Shown: positions 6,804-16,473 of the stretch, piece after piece | Position numbering within the stretch: position 1 is the first letter of the stretch | Layout: each line of letters starts with the position of its first letter | Source of the DNA: CAZUAQ01 sp964618455 | Lineage (GTDB): Bacteria; Planctomycetota; Phycisphaerae; UBA1845; PWPN01 | Direction: 5' to 3' | Length of the DNA stretch: 64,000 bases | NCBI GenBank assembly: GCA_964618455.1 | Contig: CAZUAQ010000012.1 | Span: forward strand, 62,001 to 126,000 | The notes under the pieces: generated by a model | The model's database searches: none | Told to the model about the DNA's origin: nothing | What the model saw: the letters and a program-made list of their open reading frames with translations, nothing else | Translations under genes and position numbers: made by a program

Positions 6804-8981
6804 ATGAGGCTGGGAGACCGCGCAGTTCTTTTCGTGCTCGCCGCGAGCGCGCTGATCGGTCCGCGATTCTCGCCGTTGCAGGCGCAGGAGCGCGCATCCG
6901 CCGATTCCGCGCCGCCTCCCTCCGGTGACGACAATCCCCCACCGAACGACACCGTTGCCAATGAGGCTGACGAGGATTCCACCCTTCCCGAGGCGCTGGA
7001 ACCTGACCTCGGAGATCCCGATGCCCCCGTGGAGCGCGACTGGCTTCACCTGCATCCGCGCGAGCTCTACATCGGGCTCGAGGGCGAGTACGACTATCGC
7101 CGCGTACGATCAGGGCGGACGCGCGGCAATGAGACGACGCACAAGAATCGCGACTGGCGCATCATCGAAAAGGTCGGCATCGCTTTCGACGGGGACGTTT
7201 ACGCGCCTGAACTTCTGAACTACCAGGCCATGCTGGAGGCGGGGCTGGCGCAGACCCGCTTTGTCGAGGAGATCGACGGGTGGCGCGACGAGGAGGACGA
7301 CTGGGGCTATCTCGGGGAGTACGACGTCACCATCAACGCCCTGGAGACCAAGCCCTTCTCGATCAACGCCTACGCCCGCCATTACGACGATCGCATCGCC
7401 CGGCGCTTCCTGCCGTCGCTGCGTGAAGAGCAGACCGAAGCCGGAGTCAGCGGGCTGCTCACGCTCGGCTCGACGCAGACGGAACTGGGCTTCAGTTGGC
7501 GTGACATCGAGCGGATGGGCAATCGCCTGGAACTCGACGATGAGGAACTTGAGGTCTCGCGCTTCTACGTCGATCACGTGTGGGAGATCAGCGAGGACCA
7601 GCGGCTCAAGGTGCAGTACGAGCATGGCGAGGAAGAAAACCGGTACCAGGGCAGCGACTTCGAGTTCGACACGCGTCGCGACGAGCTGCGGATCGATCAC
7701 GAACTGGCGTTCGGCGAAGCGAAAAAACACCGGCTGGACACCTTCCTCCGCTACAACGAGGAGGAGGGCGACCTGGCCCGCGACGAGTTCCAGCTCGTCC
7801 CCCGGCTGATGCTGGAACACTCGGACCAGTTCAAGACGATTCACCGCTACGGGTTCACGCGCTACGAGCAGGACATCTTCAAGCTCGATCAGCACAAGTT
7901 CGATTCGACCGCCATCTACACACCCTCGGACCACTGGCGATTCACCGTGAACGGCTTCGGTCTCTACGAGAGGATCGACGACGCCCTGGACCGGTCGGAA
8001 TTCGGCGGTGGGCTCGACGTGGACTATCACCGTCCGACGGAACTGGGCGAATTCGCGATGAATGTCGCCTTCGCCTACAGCCGCGCCCGCACGATCGGCG
8101 ATGCCGAGTCCCGGCTCATTCGCGACGAGACGCATGTGCTCGGCGGATCGCAGCCGGTATTCCTGCGCGAACGCTACGTGGTGCCCGGTTCGATCGTGGC
8201 CCACAACGGTACGCGGACCCGCATCTACGTGCCCGGCGTGGATTACAGCGTCAGCATTTACAACGGCCGGGCACGCATCCGCCGCATCCTCAACGGGCGC
8301 ATCGGCATCGACGAGGTAGTCTACTTCGATTACCGCTATCGCATTCCCTCGGACGGCGAGATCGATACCTACCGCGGTGATTTTCTCGTGGAACACCGTT
8401 TTGACTTCGGACTCACGCCATACTACGGGTATGAAGGACGCGGCCAGGAGGTCGACGGCAGTCGCGGTTCACCGTTCGAACGCGACAATCAGAATCGACA
8501 TCGTCTGGGTGCGCGTTTTGCACGAGATCGGTACGAAGTCGGCGCCGAGTATGAGATCTTCGACGACTCGGTCGAGCCGTACGACGCCTGGCATCTCACG
8601 GGGAATGTCGATGTCTTTCAGTCCGCCACGCATTCCGTCGATTTCATCACGGAGCTTTCCCGTTACGACTTTGAAGGCGGGTTTGACGATCGAAATGTAT
8701 GGTGGTTCAATGCAGACCTTCGGGATCGCCTGCGTCTCAATCGTCATCTCGCACTCCTGACCGCCGTGGGCTACCGCTGGGAAGATGATTCCGTCGATGG
8801 AGATACGAACGCCGTCGATATCGAGTGCGGCATCGAGTTCGTCCGAGGTGATCTCTCGGTCGATCTGACACTGGAGTACGATCTGCTTTCGTTTGCGAGC
8901 GAAAGCGACAACAGTTTCGGGGCGTATCTCAACGTGAGACGAAACCTGACCAGCTTACTGCCGAAGTCGGAGGGCCGCTGA
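6804..8981 (+). CDS. Large outer-membrane beta-barrel protein (putative cytochrome-conduit porin)
   Basis: 725 residues. A signal peptide (about 1-30, ending LQAQE) and an acidic/Pro-rich stretch (to about 85) precede a long region of alternating short beta-strands rich in Arg, Asp, Glu, Tyr and Phe without transmembrane helices, the pattern of a big outer-membrane barrel. Size is close to the MtrB/PioB-type barrels that wrap a multiheme cytochrome, but I do not see enough sequence identity to name it so. ATG 6804 is chosen because it starts the signal peptide; an earlier in-frame start adds 35 arginine-rich residues. It ends TGATG-coupled with the propeller gene at 8981 and heads a block of multiheme cytochromes. 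Inferred role: passage through the outer membrane for electron transfer. Confidence 0.75.
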   Translation: MRLGDRAVLFVLAASALIGPRFSPLQAQERASADSAPPPSGDDNPPPNDTVANEADEDSTLPEALEPDLGDPDAPVERDWLHLHPRELYIGLEGEYDYRRVRSGRTRGNETTHKNRDWRIIEKVGIAFDGDVYAPELLNYQAMLEAGLAQTRFVEEIDGWRDEEDDWGYLGEYDVTINALETKPFSINAYARHYDDRIARRFLPSLREEQTEAGVSGLLTLGSTQTELGFSWRDIERMGNRLELDDEELEVSRFYVDHVWEISEDQRLKVQYEHGEEENRYQGSDFEFDTRRDELRIDHELAFGEAKKHRLDTFLRYNEEEGDLARDEFQLVPRLMLEHSDQFKTIHRYGFTRYEQDIFKLDQHKFDSTAIYTPSDHWRFTVNGFGLYERIDDALDRSEFGGGLDVDYHRPTELGEFAMNVAFAYSRARTIGDAESRLIRDETHVLGGSQPVFLRERYVVPGSIVAHNGTRTRIYVPGVDYSVSIYNGRARIRRILNGRIGIDEVVYFDYRYRIPSDGEIDTYRGDFLVEHRFDFGLTPYYGYEGRGQEVDGSRGSPFERDNQNRHRLGARFARDRYEVGAEYEIFDDSVEPYDAWHLTGNVDVFQSATHSVDFITELSRYDFEGGFDDRNVWWFNADLRDRLRLNRHLALLTAVGYRWEDDSVDGDTNAVDIECGIEFVRGDLSVDLTLEYDLLSFASESDNSFGAYLNVRRNLTSLLPKSEGR

Positions 8982-10039
8982 TGAGCATGATCGCTCGCCG
9001 ACTCTCCGATCAGCTTCGATATGTGGCGGCGTGCCTCGCGTTGCTCGCGCTGTTCGGAATGGGCTGCACGTCGGAGTACGTTCACCCGTTGACGCCGCCG
9101 ATGCAGGCCGTCGTCTGGCCGAAACCGCCCGACGAACCACGCGTGCGTTACCTCGGATCGCTGACCGGCAGCGCGGACGCGGGCGAGAAGCCCACGGCGA
9201 AAGAGGCGGTCGATGCGTTCTTCTTCGGAAAATCGCCACCCAAGCAGTTGGTCACGCCCTACGCCGTGGATGTTCGTGCGGATCGCGACGTCGTGGCCAT
9301 CGCCGACACCGGAACGCGCAGCGTGCATGTGCTCGACCTCGACGGCCGCGCGTATCGCGAGATCACCGGATGTGGCGACCCGGAGGAACTGTTCACGTTG
9401 CCCGTCGGGGTGGCGTGGGTCGGCGAGTCGCTCTGGGTGGCTGACGCCGGAGCCGGACGGCTCGGTGTCATCGTCTTGAATTCAGGGAACACGCGATGGC
9501 TGGGCACGGAGCGTTTGCAGCGCCCGGCGGGAATCGCCTACTGCGAAACCAACGGGTTGTGTTACGTCACCGACGCCGCGCAGCACACCGTGCTCGCGTT
9601 TGAAAAAGACGGCACCTATGCATTTCAGTTCGGCACGCGCGGCGCGGGCCCCGGGCAGTTCAACACGCCCTCGCACATCGATTGCGCGGCCGAGGAAGTG
9701 GCGGTGTCGGATTCGTTGAACTTCCGCGTGCAGCGTTTCGGCCTCGACGGCACCGTCCTTGATGCGTTCGGGCGCAAGGGCGACGCCGCCGGAGATCTCG
9801 CGCTGCCCAAGGGTGTCGCCTTCGATGCGGACCGGAATCTGTGGGTGGTCGATGCCCACTTCGAGAACGTGCAGGCGTTTACCCCGAAAGGGCAGCTCCT
9901 GATGGCCTTGGGTCGCGAGGGCACGGAGGTCGGCGAATTCTGGCTGCCGTCGGGCATCTGCATCGATGCGGCGGGACGGATCTGGATTGCCGACGGCAGC
10001 AATCAACGCGTTCAGGTATTTGAGATCATGGCGTTATGA
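8981..10039 (+). CDS. NHL-repeat beta-propeller lipoprotein (first of three)
   Basis: 352 residues. A lipoprotein leader ends LFGMGC (Cys near 29). The WPKPPDEPRVRYL segment that follows is one I associate with six-bladed propellers in Geobacter-type cytochrome clusters. Several NHL blades come next (for example LPKGVAFDADRNLWVVDAH, LPSGICIDAAGRIWIADGSN). NHL propellers usually bind proteins; no catalytic residues are evident. The start codon overlaps the stop of the barrel gene, and the stop overlaps the start of the dodecaheme gene (ATGA at 10036). Inferred role: periplasmic-face outer-membrane partner for the barrel or for the following cytochrome. Confidence 0.87.
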   Translation: MSMIARRLSDQLRYVAACLALLALFGMGCTSEYVHPLTPPMQAVVWPKPPDEPRVRYLGSLTGSADAGEKPTAKEAVDAFFFGKSPPKQLVTPYAVDVRADRDVVAIADTGTRSVHVLDLDGRAYREITGCGDPEELFTLPVGVAWVGESLWVADAGAGRLGVIVLNSGNTRWLGTERLQRPAGIAYCETNGLCYVTDAAQHTVLAFEKDGTYAFQFGTRGAGPGQFNTPSHIDCAAEEVAVSDSLNFRVQRFGLDGTVLDAFGRKGDAAGDLALPKGVAFDADRNLWVVDAHFENVQAFTPKGQLLMALGREGTEVGEFWLPSGICIDAAGRIWIADGSNQRVQVFEIMAL

Positions 10040-11853
10040 AGAGAAGCCATTACAAGCTGATAGGGATGGGTGCGACGGTGATGATCGCCGGCGGAGCGCT
10101 CGCGCAGAACGCGCTCAACAGCCCGAACCGCCGGGAGCATCGCCCGGGCAAAAACGCGCCCACCAGTTTCGAGAGCGTGGTCGGTTCGCCGCATGACTTG
10201 AGCGTTGCCGGTCCGGGCGACATCCACGCGCTGTATGAAGAGCAGGTTTGCGTGTTCTGCCACGCGCCGCACAATGCTACCGGCCAGAAAGCGCTCTGGA
10301 ACCGGCACATGCCGCCGACGCACTACCGCATTTACGAGAGTTCCACGACGGACGCGCGGATCGATCAGCCGAGCGGCGTCTCGAAGATGTGTCTGAGTTG
10401 TCACGACGGGGCGTTGGCCCTGGGACTCCTCGCCAGCCGCCCGCCGAACGATCCGGTGGTCATGAGCCGCCGTACGATTCCGCCCGGCGAGAGCGACCTG
10501 ACCAAGGATCTCTCCGACGATCATCCGATCGGCTTTCGTTACGACCGTGCTCTCGCCGCCCGGGATCCGCAGATCAAGAACCCGGACCTGGTGACCGATC
10601 TGCTGCCGATGGGCAAGCACAACGAGGTGCATTGCACGACCTGTCACGACCCGCACAATAACAGCGTCGGCGAGTTTCTCCGTATGCCCAACGTGCGCTC
10701 GGCGATCTGCCTCTCCTGTCACGACATGCACGGCTGGGAGACGGGCATCCACGCCACCAGCATGAACGCGGTGACCGGCCGGGCGGTCGATCCGCGCGAG
10801 AGCCTCCCCCATCACACCGTGGCGGACAACGCCTGCACGAGTTGCCACAAGGTCCACTCCGCCGAGGGGCACGAGCGCTTGCTGCGCTTCCGCGTCGAGG
10901 AGGACAACTGCCTCAACTGCCACAGCGGCGGCGTCGCCAAGACGAACATCCAGAGCGAGATTCGCAAGCGCAGCGCCCACCCCGTGCAGCGTTTTTTCGG
11001 TCGGCATGATCCGAATGAAGATCCGCGGACCATGTTCCGCCACGTCGAGTGCGCCGACTGCCACAACCCGCACGCCACCGCGCACGATCTCGTCGACCGG
11101 GAAGGGCGACCGGTGGTCGGCAACATCAGCGACAGCCTTCGCTTCGTTCCCGGGGTGAATCGCCTCGGCACGCCGGNNNNNNNNNNGGTGGATCGCGCCC
11201 GGCACGAGTACGAAGTCTGCTTCAAGTGCCACGCGGACGGCGTGAACCGCCCGCGTCAGTCGGAGATCACGCGCCAGATCACACAGACCAACACGCGGCT
11301 CGAGTTCCAGACGCAGAACCCGTCGTATCACCCGGTGGTGGGGCCGCGGAATAACAACGACGTGGTGAGCCTGCTGGAGCCCTGGCGCGTCGGTTCGGAG
11401 ATGCGCTGCACGGACTGTCACAACTCCGACCAGGCGTCGTCGCGCATCGGCGGCGGCCAGGCCGGCCCGCATGGATCGATCTACGCACCGATCCTCATCG
11501 ACAATTACGAGACGCGGGACTTCACCACCGAAAGCGCCCGCGCCTATGCCCTCTGCTACCGTTGCCACGATCGCCAGAGCATCCTCGGTGACGAGAGCTT
11601 CCCGTTCCACAGCACCCATGTGGTTCGCGCGCGGACACCCTGCTCGGCGTGTCACGATTCCCACGGCATCAGCCGGTCGCAGAGCAACAGCACGAACCAC
11701 AGCAACTTGATCAACTTTGATCGCTCCATCGTTCGCCCCGCGTCGGGCGGGCTCGGGGCGCGGATTGAATTCGAAGACCTCGGCCGCTACAGCGGGAGTT
11801 GCACCATGACCTGTCACGGTGTCACGCACGTGCGGCTTCAATACGGAAGGTAG
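10036..11853 (+). CDS. Dodecaheme doubled-CXXCH cytochrome
   Basis: 605 residues, with a signal peptide (about 1-23, GGALAQN). Eleven CXXCH motifs (CVFCH, CLSCH, CTTCH, CLSCH, CTSCH, CLNCH, CADCH, CFKCH, CTDCH, CYRCH, CSACH) and one CX3CH (CTMTCH) near the C-terminus give about twelve hemes. Several sites have the doubled-CXXCH form CXXCHxxH (for example CHAPH, CHDPH, CHNPH). Ten Ns at 11177-11186 interrupt it, but the flanking frames agree, so the gap is probably close to its true length modulo 3. Start ATG overlaps the propeller gene by ATGA. Such proteins are exported electron carriers and, in other bacteria, subunits of extracellular conduits. Placement outside or in the periplasm cannot be decided here. 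Confidence 0.88.
   Translation: MKRSHYKLIGMGATVMIAGGALAQNALNSPNRREHRPGKNAPTSFESVVGSPHDLSVAGPGDIHALYEEQVCVFCHAPHNATGQKALWNRHMPPTHYRIYESSTTDARIDQPSGVSKMCLSCHDGALALGLLASRPPNDPVVMSRRTIPPGESDLTKDLSDDHPIGFRYDRALAARDPQIKNPDLVTDLLPMGKHNEVHCTTCHDPHNNSVGEFLRMPNVRSAICLSCHDMHGWETGIHATSMNAVTGRAVDPRESLPHHTVADNACTSCHKVHSAEGHERLLRFRVEEDNCLNCHSGGVAKTNIQSEIRKRSAHPVQRFFGRHDPNEDPRTMFRHVECADCHNPHATAHDLVDREGRPVVGNISDSLRFVPGVNRLGTPXXXXVDRARHEYEVCFKCHADGVNRPRQSEITRQITQTNTRLEFQTQNPSYHPVVGPRNNNDVVSLLEPWRVGSEMRCTDCHNSDQASSRIGGGQAGPHGSIYAPILIDNYETRDFTTESARAYALCYRCHDRQSILGDESFPFHSTHVVRARTPCSACHDSHGISRSQSNSTNHSNLINFDRSIVRPASGGLGARIEFEDLGRYSGSCTMTCHGVTHVRLQYGR
11177..11186. other. Assembly gap of ten Ns
   Basis: Ten undetermined bases inside the dodecaheme gene. 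The reading frame is the same on both sides, between motifs CADCH and CFKCH. A missing heme motif inside the gap cannot be excluded if its real size is larger. Confidence 0.99.
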
Positions 11854-11866
11854 GGAGTAGCCTGCC

Positions 11867-12505
11867 ATGAAATCGATCGGACTCGCAGCGCTCATGCTCG
11901 TGGTTGTCGTGCCCGGTGGAGAGTTGACCGACACGCCGGAGACGTCGGCGCCTTCGCGCGCTTCGGAGATGGCGTCGTTCCGCTCCGGCGTCGTGGGCGG
12001 ACCGCATGACTTCAGCGACCCGGCCCGCGGCATGCAGGACGCCTGCCGTGCGTGCCACGTGCCGCACGTGCAGGAATTTCGGCCGACGACGCAGCCCGCC
12101 GGTGAAGTCGCGTACGAGATGTATCGCATCGGCGGTCAGCGCCGCGTCTTCGAGCCGGATCGCTACACGCCGGGGCCGACCAGCCTCGTCTGCCTCGGCT
12201 GTCATGACGGCACGGTGGCGACGTCGACGATCGGCGGCGCCCATTCGATGCTGGCAGGCGTACGCGAAGGGTTTGACATGCCGGACGGTTTTGTCTGGCG
12301 TGATCATCCCATCGGCATTCCGTATTCGAGAGATCGACGGGAGTATCGCCCCGAGTCGTACGTGATTCAGCAGGGCATCCGTCTGCCGGAAGGGCGGCTC
12401 GAGTGCGTCTCCTGCCACGAGCCGCACAATGCCCATGGCCATGCGAAGATGTTAACCGTATCCAACAAGCGAAGTGCACTGTGCCTGACGTGTCATATCA
12501 AATGA
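11867..12505 (+). CDS. Tetraheme doubled-CXXCH cytochrome
   Basis: 212 residues with a hydrophobic leader (about 1-18) and four CXXCH motifs (CRACHVPH, CLGCH, CVSCHEPH, CLTCH); the last sits three residues from the C-terminus. The SGVVGGPHDFS segment near residue 45 matches the SVVGSPHDLS segment of the preceding dodecaheme protein, so the two share an N-terminal module and probably arose by duplication. It starts 13 bp after that gene and ends ATGA-coupled to the second propeller gene. Probable periplasmic electron shuttle between the membrane quinol oxidase and the outer-membrane module (inferred). Confidence 0.87.
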   Translation: MKSIGLAALMLVVVVPGGELTDTPETSAPSRASEMASFRSGVVGGPHDFSDPARGMQDACRACHVPHVQEFRPTTQPAGEVAYEMYRIGGQRRVFEPDRYTPGPTSLVCLGCHDGTVATSTIGGAHSMLAGVREGFDMPDGFVWRDHPIGIPYSRDRREYRPESYVIQQGIRLPEGRLECVSCHEPHNAHGHAKMLTVSNKRSALCLTCHIK

Positions 12506-13644
12506 AGTGGGGAGCCCGCCATCTCGTCTGGAGACGACCGTCGTTCTCGGGAACGGCGCGCGCGGCGCTGCTGCTCGGCGTGGCGCTGACGGTCGGCTGT
12601 GCGTCCACCGGTGAGCGGGCTTCGCGCATGCGCCCGGTGCACTTCCACGATCCGTCACAGAACCGCGTCGCGACCGTGTACGGTTCGCTGGCGGCGCGGC
12701 TGCCGGCGTACGATGCCACGCCGGCGCTGGATCTCTTTCTTTACGGCCCGAACGACTACGGCAAGACCATCCTGCGCAATCCGCAGGGCATGGCGATACA
12801 CGATTCGATGCTCTATGTATGCGATCAGGGCTATCCGGATGTGATCGCGATCGACCTGGCCACGGGCAAGTCGCTTCGCCGGCTCGACATCGATCATCGT
12901 CCGCGCTGCCCGGTGGACGTGACGGTCGATGCGTCGGGCGATCTGCTCGTGGCGGACACGACGCTCCGCAAGATTCTCATCTACACCGCCAACGGCCGCC
13001 TGGTTCAGCAGACGTCTCCGCCGGATCGCGCGGTCACGGCGTTTCGACCGGCGGCGCTGTGTCGTGTGGATCGCACGCTCTACGTTTGCAATCTGGCCGG
13101 ACCCTCCATCGAGCGTTTCGATCTCGAAGCGGGGCAGTGGCTCGCTCCCTGGGATCCTCCGCACGGCCGCCTCGTGGCGCCGGCGGGGATCGATGCGGAT
13201 GTTTCGGGTGTGCTCCACGTGGCCGACGCCATCGGCGGACGGATCGAGCGGGTGAATGCACAAGGTCAATGGCTCGAACCGATCGGCGCGCCCGGGCGGC
13301 GTGCGGGTGAACTGGTGCGCCCGAAGCAGGTCCTCGTGGCGGGGAACCTGCTGCTCATCGCCGATGCCGGGCGTAAGTCACTGTGCATCTTCCAGGTGAG
13401 CAATGGAAAGTTCGTGACGGAGATTCATGAACAGCCGCCCGAGTGGCGCGGGCTCACGCTTCCGGCGGGGCTGGTGTCGCTCGAAGGCAAGGGTGCGGAT
13501 CGTTCACAGGCTGCCACGGGCGATACGGTCACGGCGGACCTTGCCGCCAATGAACTGCCCGTGGTCGTATCGGATGCCTTGAGCGCGGATTCGCTCACGC
13601 TGATCGGTGTGAAGTCCTCCTCCGCCGTAGGGGGAACGCCATGA
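12502..13644 (+). CDS. NHL-like beta-propeller lipoprotein (second of three)
   Basis: 380 residues. A lipoprotein leader ends LTVGC (Cys near 33). Propeller blades follow (for example LRNPQGMAIHDSMLYVCDQG, VDVTVDASGDLLVADTTL, VAPAGIDADVSGVLHVADA). The last 50 residues are a Ser/Thr/Ala/Val-rich tail without an obvious fold. Start ATG overlaps the tetraheme stop (ATGA), and its own stop overlaps the next cytochrome start (ATGA at 13641). A longer in-frame open region upstream overlaps the tetraheme gene and lacks a leader. Likely a structural or protein-binding partner of the conduit; no enzymatic signature. Confidence 0.85.
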   Translation: MKWGARHLVWRRPSFSGTARAALLLGVALTVGCASTGERASRMRPVHFHDPSQNRVATVYGSLAARLPAYDATPALDLFLYGPNDYGKTILRNPQGMAIHDSMLYVCDQGYPDVIAIDLATGKSLRRLDIDHRPRCPVDVTVDASGDLLVADTTLRKILIYTANGRLVQQTSPPDRAVTAFRPAALCRVDRTLYVCNLAGPSIERFDLEAGQWLAPWDPPHGRLVAPAGIDADVSGVLHVADAIGGRIERVNAQGQWLEPIGAPGRRAGELVRPKQVLVAGNLLLIADAGRKSLCIFQVSNGKFVTEIHEQPPEWRGLTLPAGLVSLEGKGADRSQAATGDTVTADLAANELPVVVSDALSADSLTLIGVKSSSAVGGTP

Positions 13645-14636
13645 GTCGGCGCGGCATCATGACGCTGTTGACGATCGTCGCGCTCGGCGCGGCGGGCTGG
13701 TGGGCGGTACCGGGGACGGCAGCGCCGGAAGCCCAGCGCGTTCCCCAGGCGACCAATCCACACTGGAAGGCCGATGGCTGCATCGCCTGCCATGATCAGG
13801 ATGCGCCGACGCAACCGATCGCTCTGGAGAAAGCGGACGCAATCTGCCTCGACTGTCACGACGGGCAGCGCGCCCCCGAGGAGGTTCACCCCATCGGCCG
13901 CCGCTTCGATGGCAAGGAGGTCGTGCTGCCGGACGGTTGGCCCGCTCCCGGCGGAAAGCTGGGCTGCGTCACCTGTCACGACGTGGTGCAGGCGTGCAAT
14001 CGCAACGTCCGCCGACCGGCGTTCAATCCCGCCATGCTTCGCGATTACGCCGGCCCTAACGTGCTCGATCATTGTGCCCGGTGTCACGTGGCCGCCGCCA
14101 GGACGCAGGGGCAGCGGTACAACCCGCACCGCATGTTCGACGAACAGGGACGCCTCCAGACGCAGGCGTGCGCCTTCTGCCATACGTCGGAGATGGATTT
14201 CTCCGCTGCCCAACGGCAATTCGATCGCACGGGCCTTCCGTTTCTGCGGACCGACGGCATCTCCATGTGCGTGGGCTGTCACCGGACGCACCAGGACTAT
14301 TTCGAGCCGGGCCACATCGGGTTGCGCGTGGAACCGGAATTTGCGGCGTCCATGCGCGAACGGCAACCTCCGTTGACACACGGTCACACGCCGGCGACGC
14401 AGCCGACCCGGAGCGGCGCGGATCTTCTCCCGCTGGCCGACGGTGGGCGCGTCGTCTGCTCGACGTGCCATAACCCCCATCCGCAAGGACTCTTTCCGTC
14501 GTCCAGCGTGCTCGCCTCGGGCGGGATGCCCCCGTGGGAGCGTTCGCCTTCGGGAACGAACGCGACGACGGCTCAACGTAAGCTTCAACTGCGAGGTCTA
14601 GGAACTCATGTGTGCCTCGGATGTCATGACCAATAA
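13641..14636 (+). CDS. Octaheme c-type cytochrome of the conduit block
   Basis: 331 residues with a signal peptide or anchor (about 1-27, LLTIVALGAAGWWAVPG). Eight CXXCH motifs (CIACH, CLDCH, CVTCH, CARCH, CAFCH, CVGCH, CSTCHNPH, CLGCH); the last ends two residues before the stop. It is coupled by ATGA to the second propeller and overlaps the start of the CbcL-like gene by 11 or 29 bp. Spacing between motifs is irregular, unlike the regularly doubled form of the dodecaheme protein. Probably a periplasmic or surface electron carrier paired with the preceding propeller (inferred). Confidence 0.86.
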   Translation: MSRRGIMTLLTIVALGAAGWWAVPGTAAPEAQRVPQATNPHWKADGCIACHDQDAPTQPIALEKADAICLDCHDGQRAPEEVHPIGRRFDGKEVVLPDGWPAPGGKLGCVTCHDVVQACNRNVRRPAFNPAMLRDYAGPNVLDHCARCHVAAARTQGQRYNPHRMFDEQGRLQTQACAFCHTSEMDFSAAQRQFDRTGLPFLRTDGISMCVGCHRTHQDYFEPGHIGLRVEPEFAASMRERQPPLTHGHTPATQPTRSGADLLPLADGGRVVCSTCHNPHPQGLFPSSSVLASGGMPPWERSPSGTNATTAQRKLQLRGLGTHVCLGCHDQ

Positions 14637-16473
14637 CGCCGCGACTCGGCGATGGACGCGGTTCGGTGTGCCGGCGATGCTGATGGTCGCCGCGCTCGTG
14701 CCGAACCTGCGCGCCGCCGATCCCGAAAACTGCATGCTGTGCCACCGCTACCGCGGGCTGGCCCGGGTGGACGAGAACGAGGATCGCATCCACCTGTATT
14801 ACGTCGATCCGGATTACACCGATCGCGGCCTCGGCCCGCACGCCCGCCTGAAATGCACGGACTGCCATCTTCGCTCGGAAGTCGAGGTGATTCCACACAA
14901 ACCAACCAGCCCGGTGAACTGCACCGCTACCTGCCATCTCGATCAGCCGGGTAATATCGAACTCACCTTCTCTCATGAGAGCGTGCATGCCACGCTGGAA
15001 AGCTCCGCCCATACCGCCGAGACGCTGGCGAAATCCAACGAACTGCTGGGCATGCCGCTTCATGCGGATCAATCCCAGTGTCTGCTCTGCCACGATGAGC
15101 CGACATATGCCCGGGAGGATCAGACGTGGCGCGAGCGCGTCGCTCCCGTGCAGCGCTGCGACGCCTGCCACCAGGGACAGCTCGATCTCGATACGCAGTT
15201 CGCGTTCTGGCATGTCGAGTCGCGCTCGCGGCCGGCCTGGTCGCATGAGAATATGGCCCGCGTCTGTGCGGTCTGTCACAGTCACGAGGAGATTCGCGCG
15301 TCGTTCGAAATGCCGGATACCGTGGCGAGCTACCTCGCGAGTTTTCACGGTAAAGCGGTGCTCCTCGGCAGCGAGGACACCGCCGATTGCCTCGATTGCC
15401 ACATTAACGAATGGGACAACGCCCACCGCATCCTGAGCAAGACCGAGGAGCCTTCCTCCACCCATCCGGAACAGGTCTCCGATACCTGCCGCAGCGCTGA
15501 CTGCCATCCTACAGCCGATGTCGGCATCAGCACCGCCGCCGTGCATCTCGATCTCGCCACCAGCAGGGGCATCGAGTTTATCATCGGTGCCATCTTCATT
15601 CTCTTGATTCTTGGCACGTTCGGGCCGTCGGTCGTGCTGCAGTCACTGGAGATGCTGCAGATCGTCATCGGGCGGCACGACCCACGGCAGCATCGCCGCG
15701 AAGAACTGACCCGCAAGCTGATGGCCACGCATGAAGGCCGTCGGGCGCTGTCCCGGTTTACGCCGCATCAGCGCGTGCAGCACTGGCTGCTCGTGCTCAG
15801 CTTCACCGCGCTGGTCGTCACCGGCTTTCCGATCAAGTTCGCCGACAAGGCCTGGGCGGCGTGGCTGGTCGACATGAAGGGCGGGCTTCCTTCTGCGCGA
15901 AATCTGCATCGCTATGCCGGCGTCGTGCTGATCGTCGGCTTCGTCTACCACCTGCTCTACGTTGCGTGGTCCGCCTGGATGACCCAGCGACGAACGAAAC
16001 AGGGCTGGCTCAAGACCTTCCTCGACTTGCCCATGATGAGTAATCCCAGGGAGATCAAGGAGCTCTTCCAGCAGATTGCGTTCCTGTTGTTCCTGCGCAA
16101 GGAGCGGCCCGACGGCGATCGCTTTACGCTGAAAGAGAAGTTCGAGTACTTCGGCGTGTTCTGGGGGAGTGTCCTGCTGGGCATCACCGGTATGCTGATG
16201 TGGTACAACGCTTGGACGACGGAACACTTGACCGGACGGGTGCTGACCATCGCCCTGATCGTCCACTCTTTCGAAGCGTTCCTGGCCTTGCTTCACGTCG
16301 GCGTGATTCACATGATCGGTGTCATCCTCTCGCCGCTGTCGTTCCCGATGAGCCCCGCCATGTTCACGGGAGATACGCCGGTGGAGGAGATGGCCGAGGC
16401 CCATGCCGGAATGGTCGAGCGGGCCGCCGCGGAACACCTTCCCGATCAGAAAGCAGGTGAGCATCATGACTGA
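14608..16473 (+). CDS. CbcL-like inner-membrane quinol oxidase: octaheme domain fused to diheme cytochrome b
   Basis: 621 residues. A signal peptide (to about residue 36) precedes eight c-heme motifs: six CXXCH, one CX3CH (CTATCH) and one CX4CH (CRSADCH), ending near residue 310. A membrane segment (about 320-345) leads into a cytochrome b561/FdnI-like domain with helices near 391, 431, 510 and 548-572. Its histidines (QHWLLVL, NLHRYAG, VHSFEAFLALLH) fit two b hemes. Geobacter CbcL has the same layout, a multiheme domain plus a diheme cytochrome b, and passes electrons from menaquinol to the periplasm. ATG 14608 has an AGGA stretch; ATG 14626 is an alternative six codons later. Placed centrally in the conduit block, it is the best candidate for the quinone-pool entry point. 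Confidence 0.85.
   Translation: MCASDVMTNNAATRRWTRFGVPAMLMVAALVPNLRAADPENCMLCHRYRGLARVDENEDRIHLYYVDPDYTDRGLGPHARLKCTDCHLRSEVEVIPHKPTSPVNCTATCHLDQPGNIELTFSHESVHATLESSAHTAETLAKSNELLGMPLHADQSQCLLCHDEPTYAREDQTWRERVAPVQRCDACHQGQLDLDTQFAFWHVESRSRPAWSHENMARVCAVCHSHEEIRASFEMPDTVASYLASFHGKAVLLGSEDTADCLDCHINEWDNAHRILSKTEEPSSTHPEQVSDTCRSADCHPTADVGISTAAVHLDLATSRGIEFIIGAIFILLILGTFGPSVVLQSLEMLQIVIGRHDPRQHRREELTRKLMATHEGRRALSRFTPHQRVQHWLLVLSFTALVVTGFPIKFADKAWAAWLVDMKGGLPSARNLHRYAGVVLIVGFVYHLLYVAWSAWMTQRRTKQGWLKTFLDLPMMSNPREIKELFQQIAFLLFLRKERPDGDRFTLKEKFEYFGVFWGSVLLGITGMLMWYNAWTTEHLTGRVLTIALIVHSFEAFLALLHVGVIHMIGVILSPLSFPMSPAMFTGDTPVEEMAEAHAGMVERAAAEHLPDQKAGEHHD

Noticed and set aside
13595..13783. Short leftward open frames inside the cytochrome block
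   Set aside because: All lie opposite to cytochrome genes with intact heme motifs and have no ribosome binding site.
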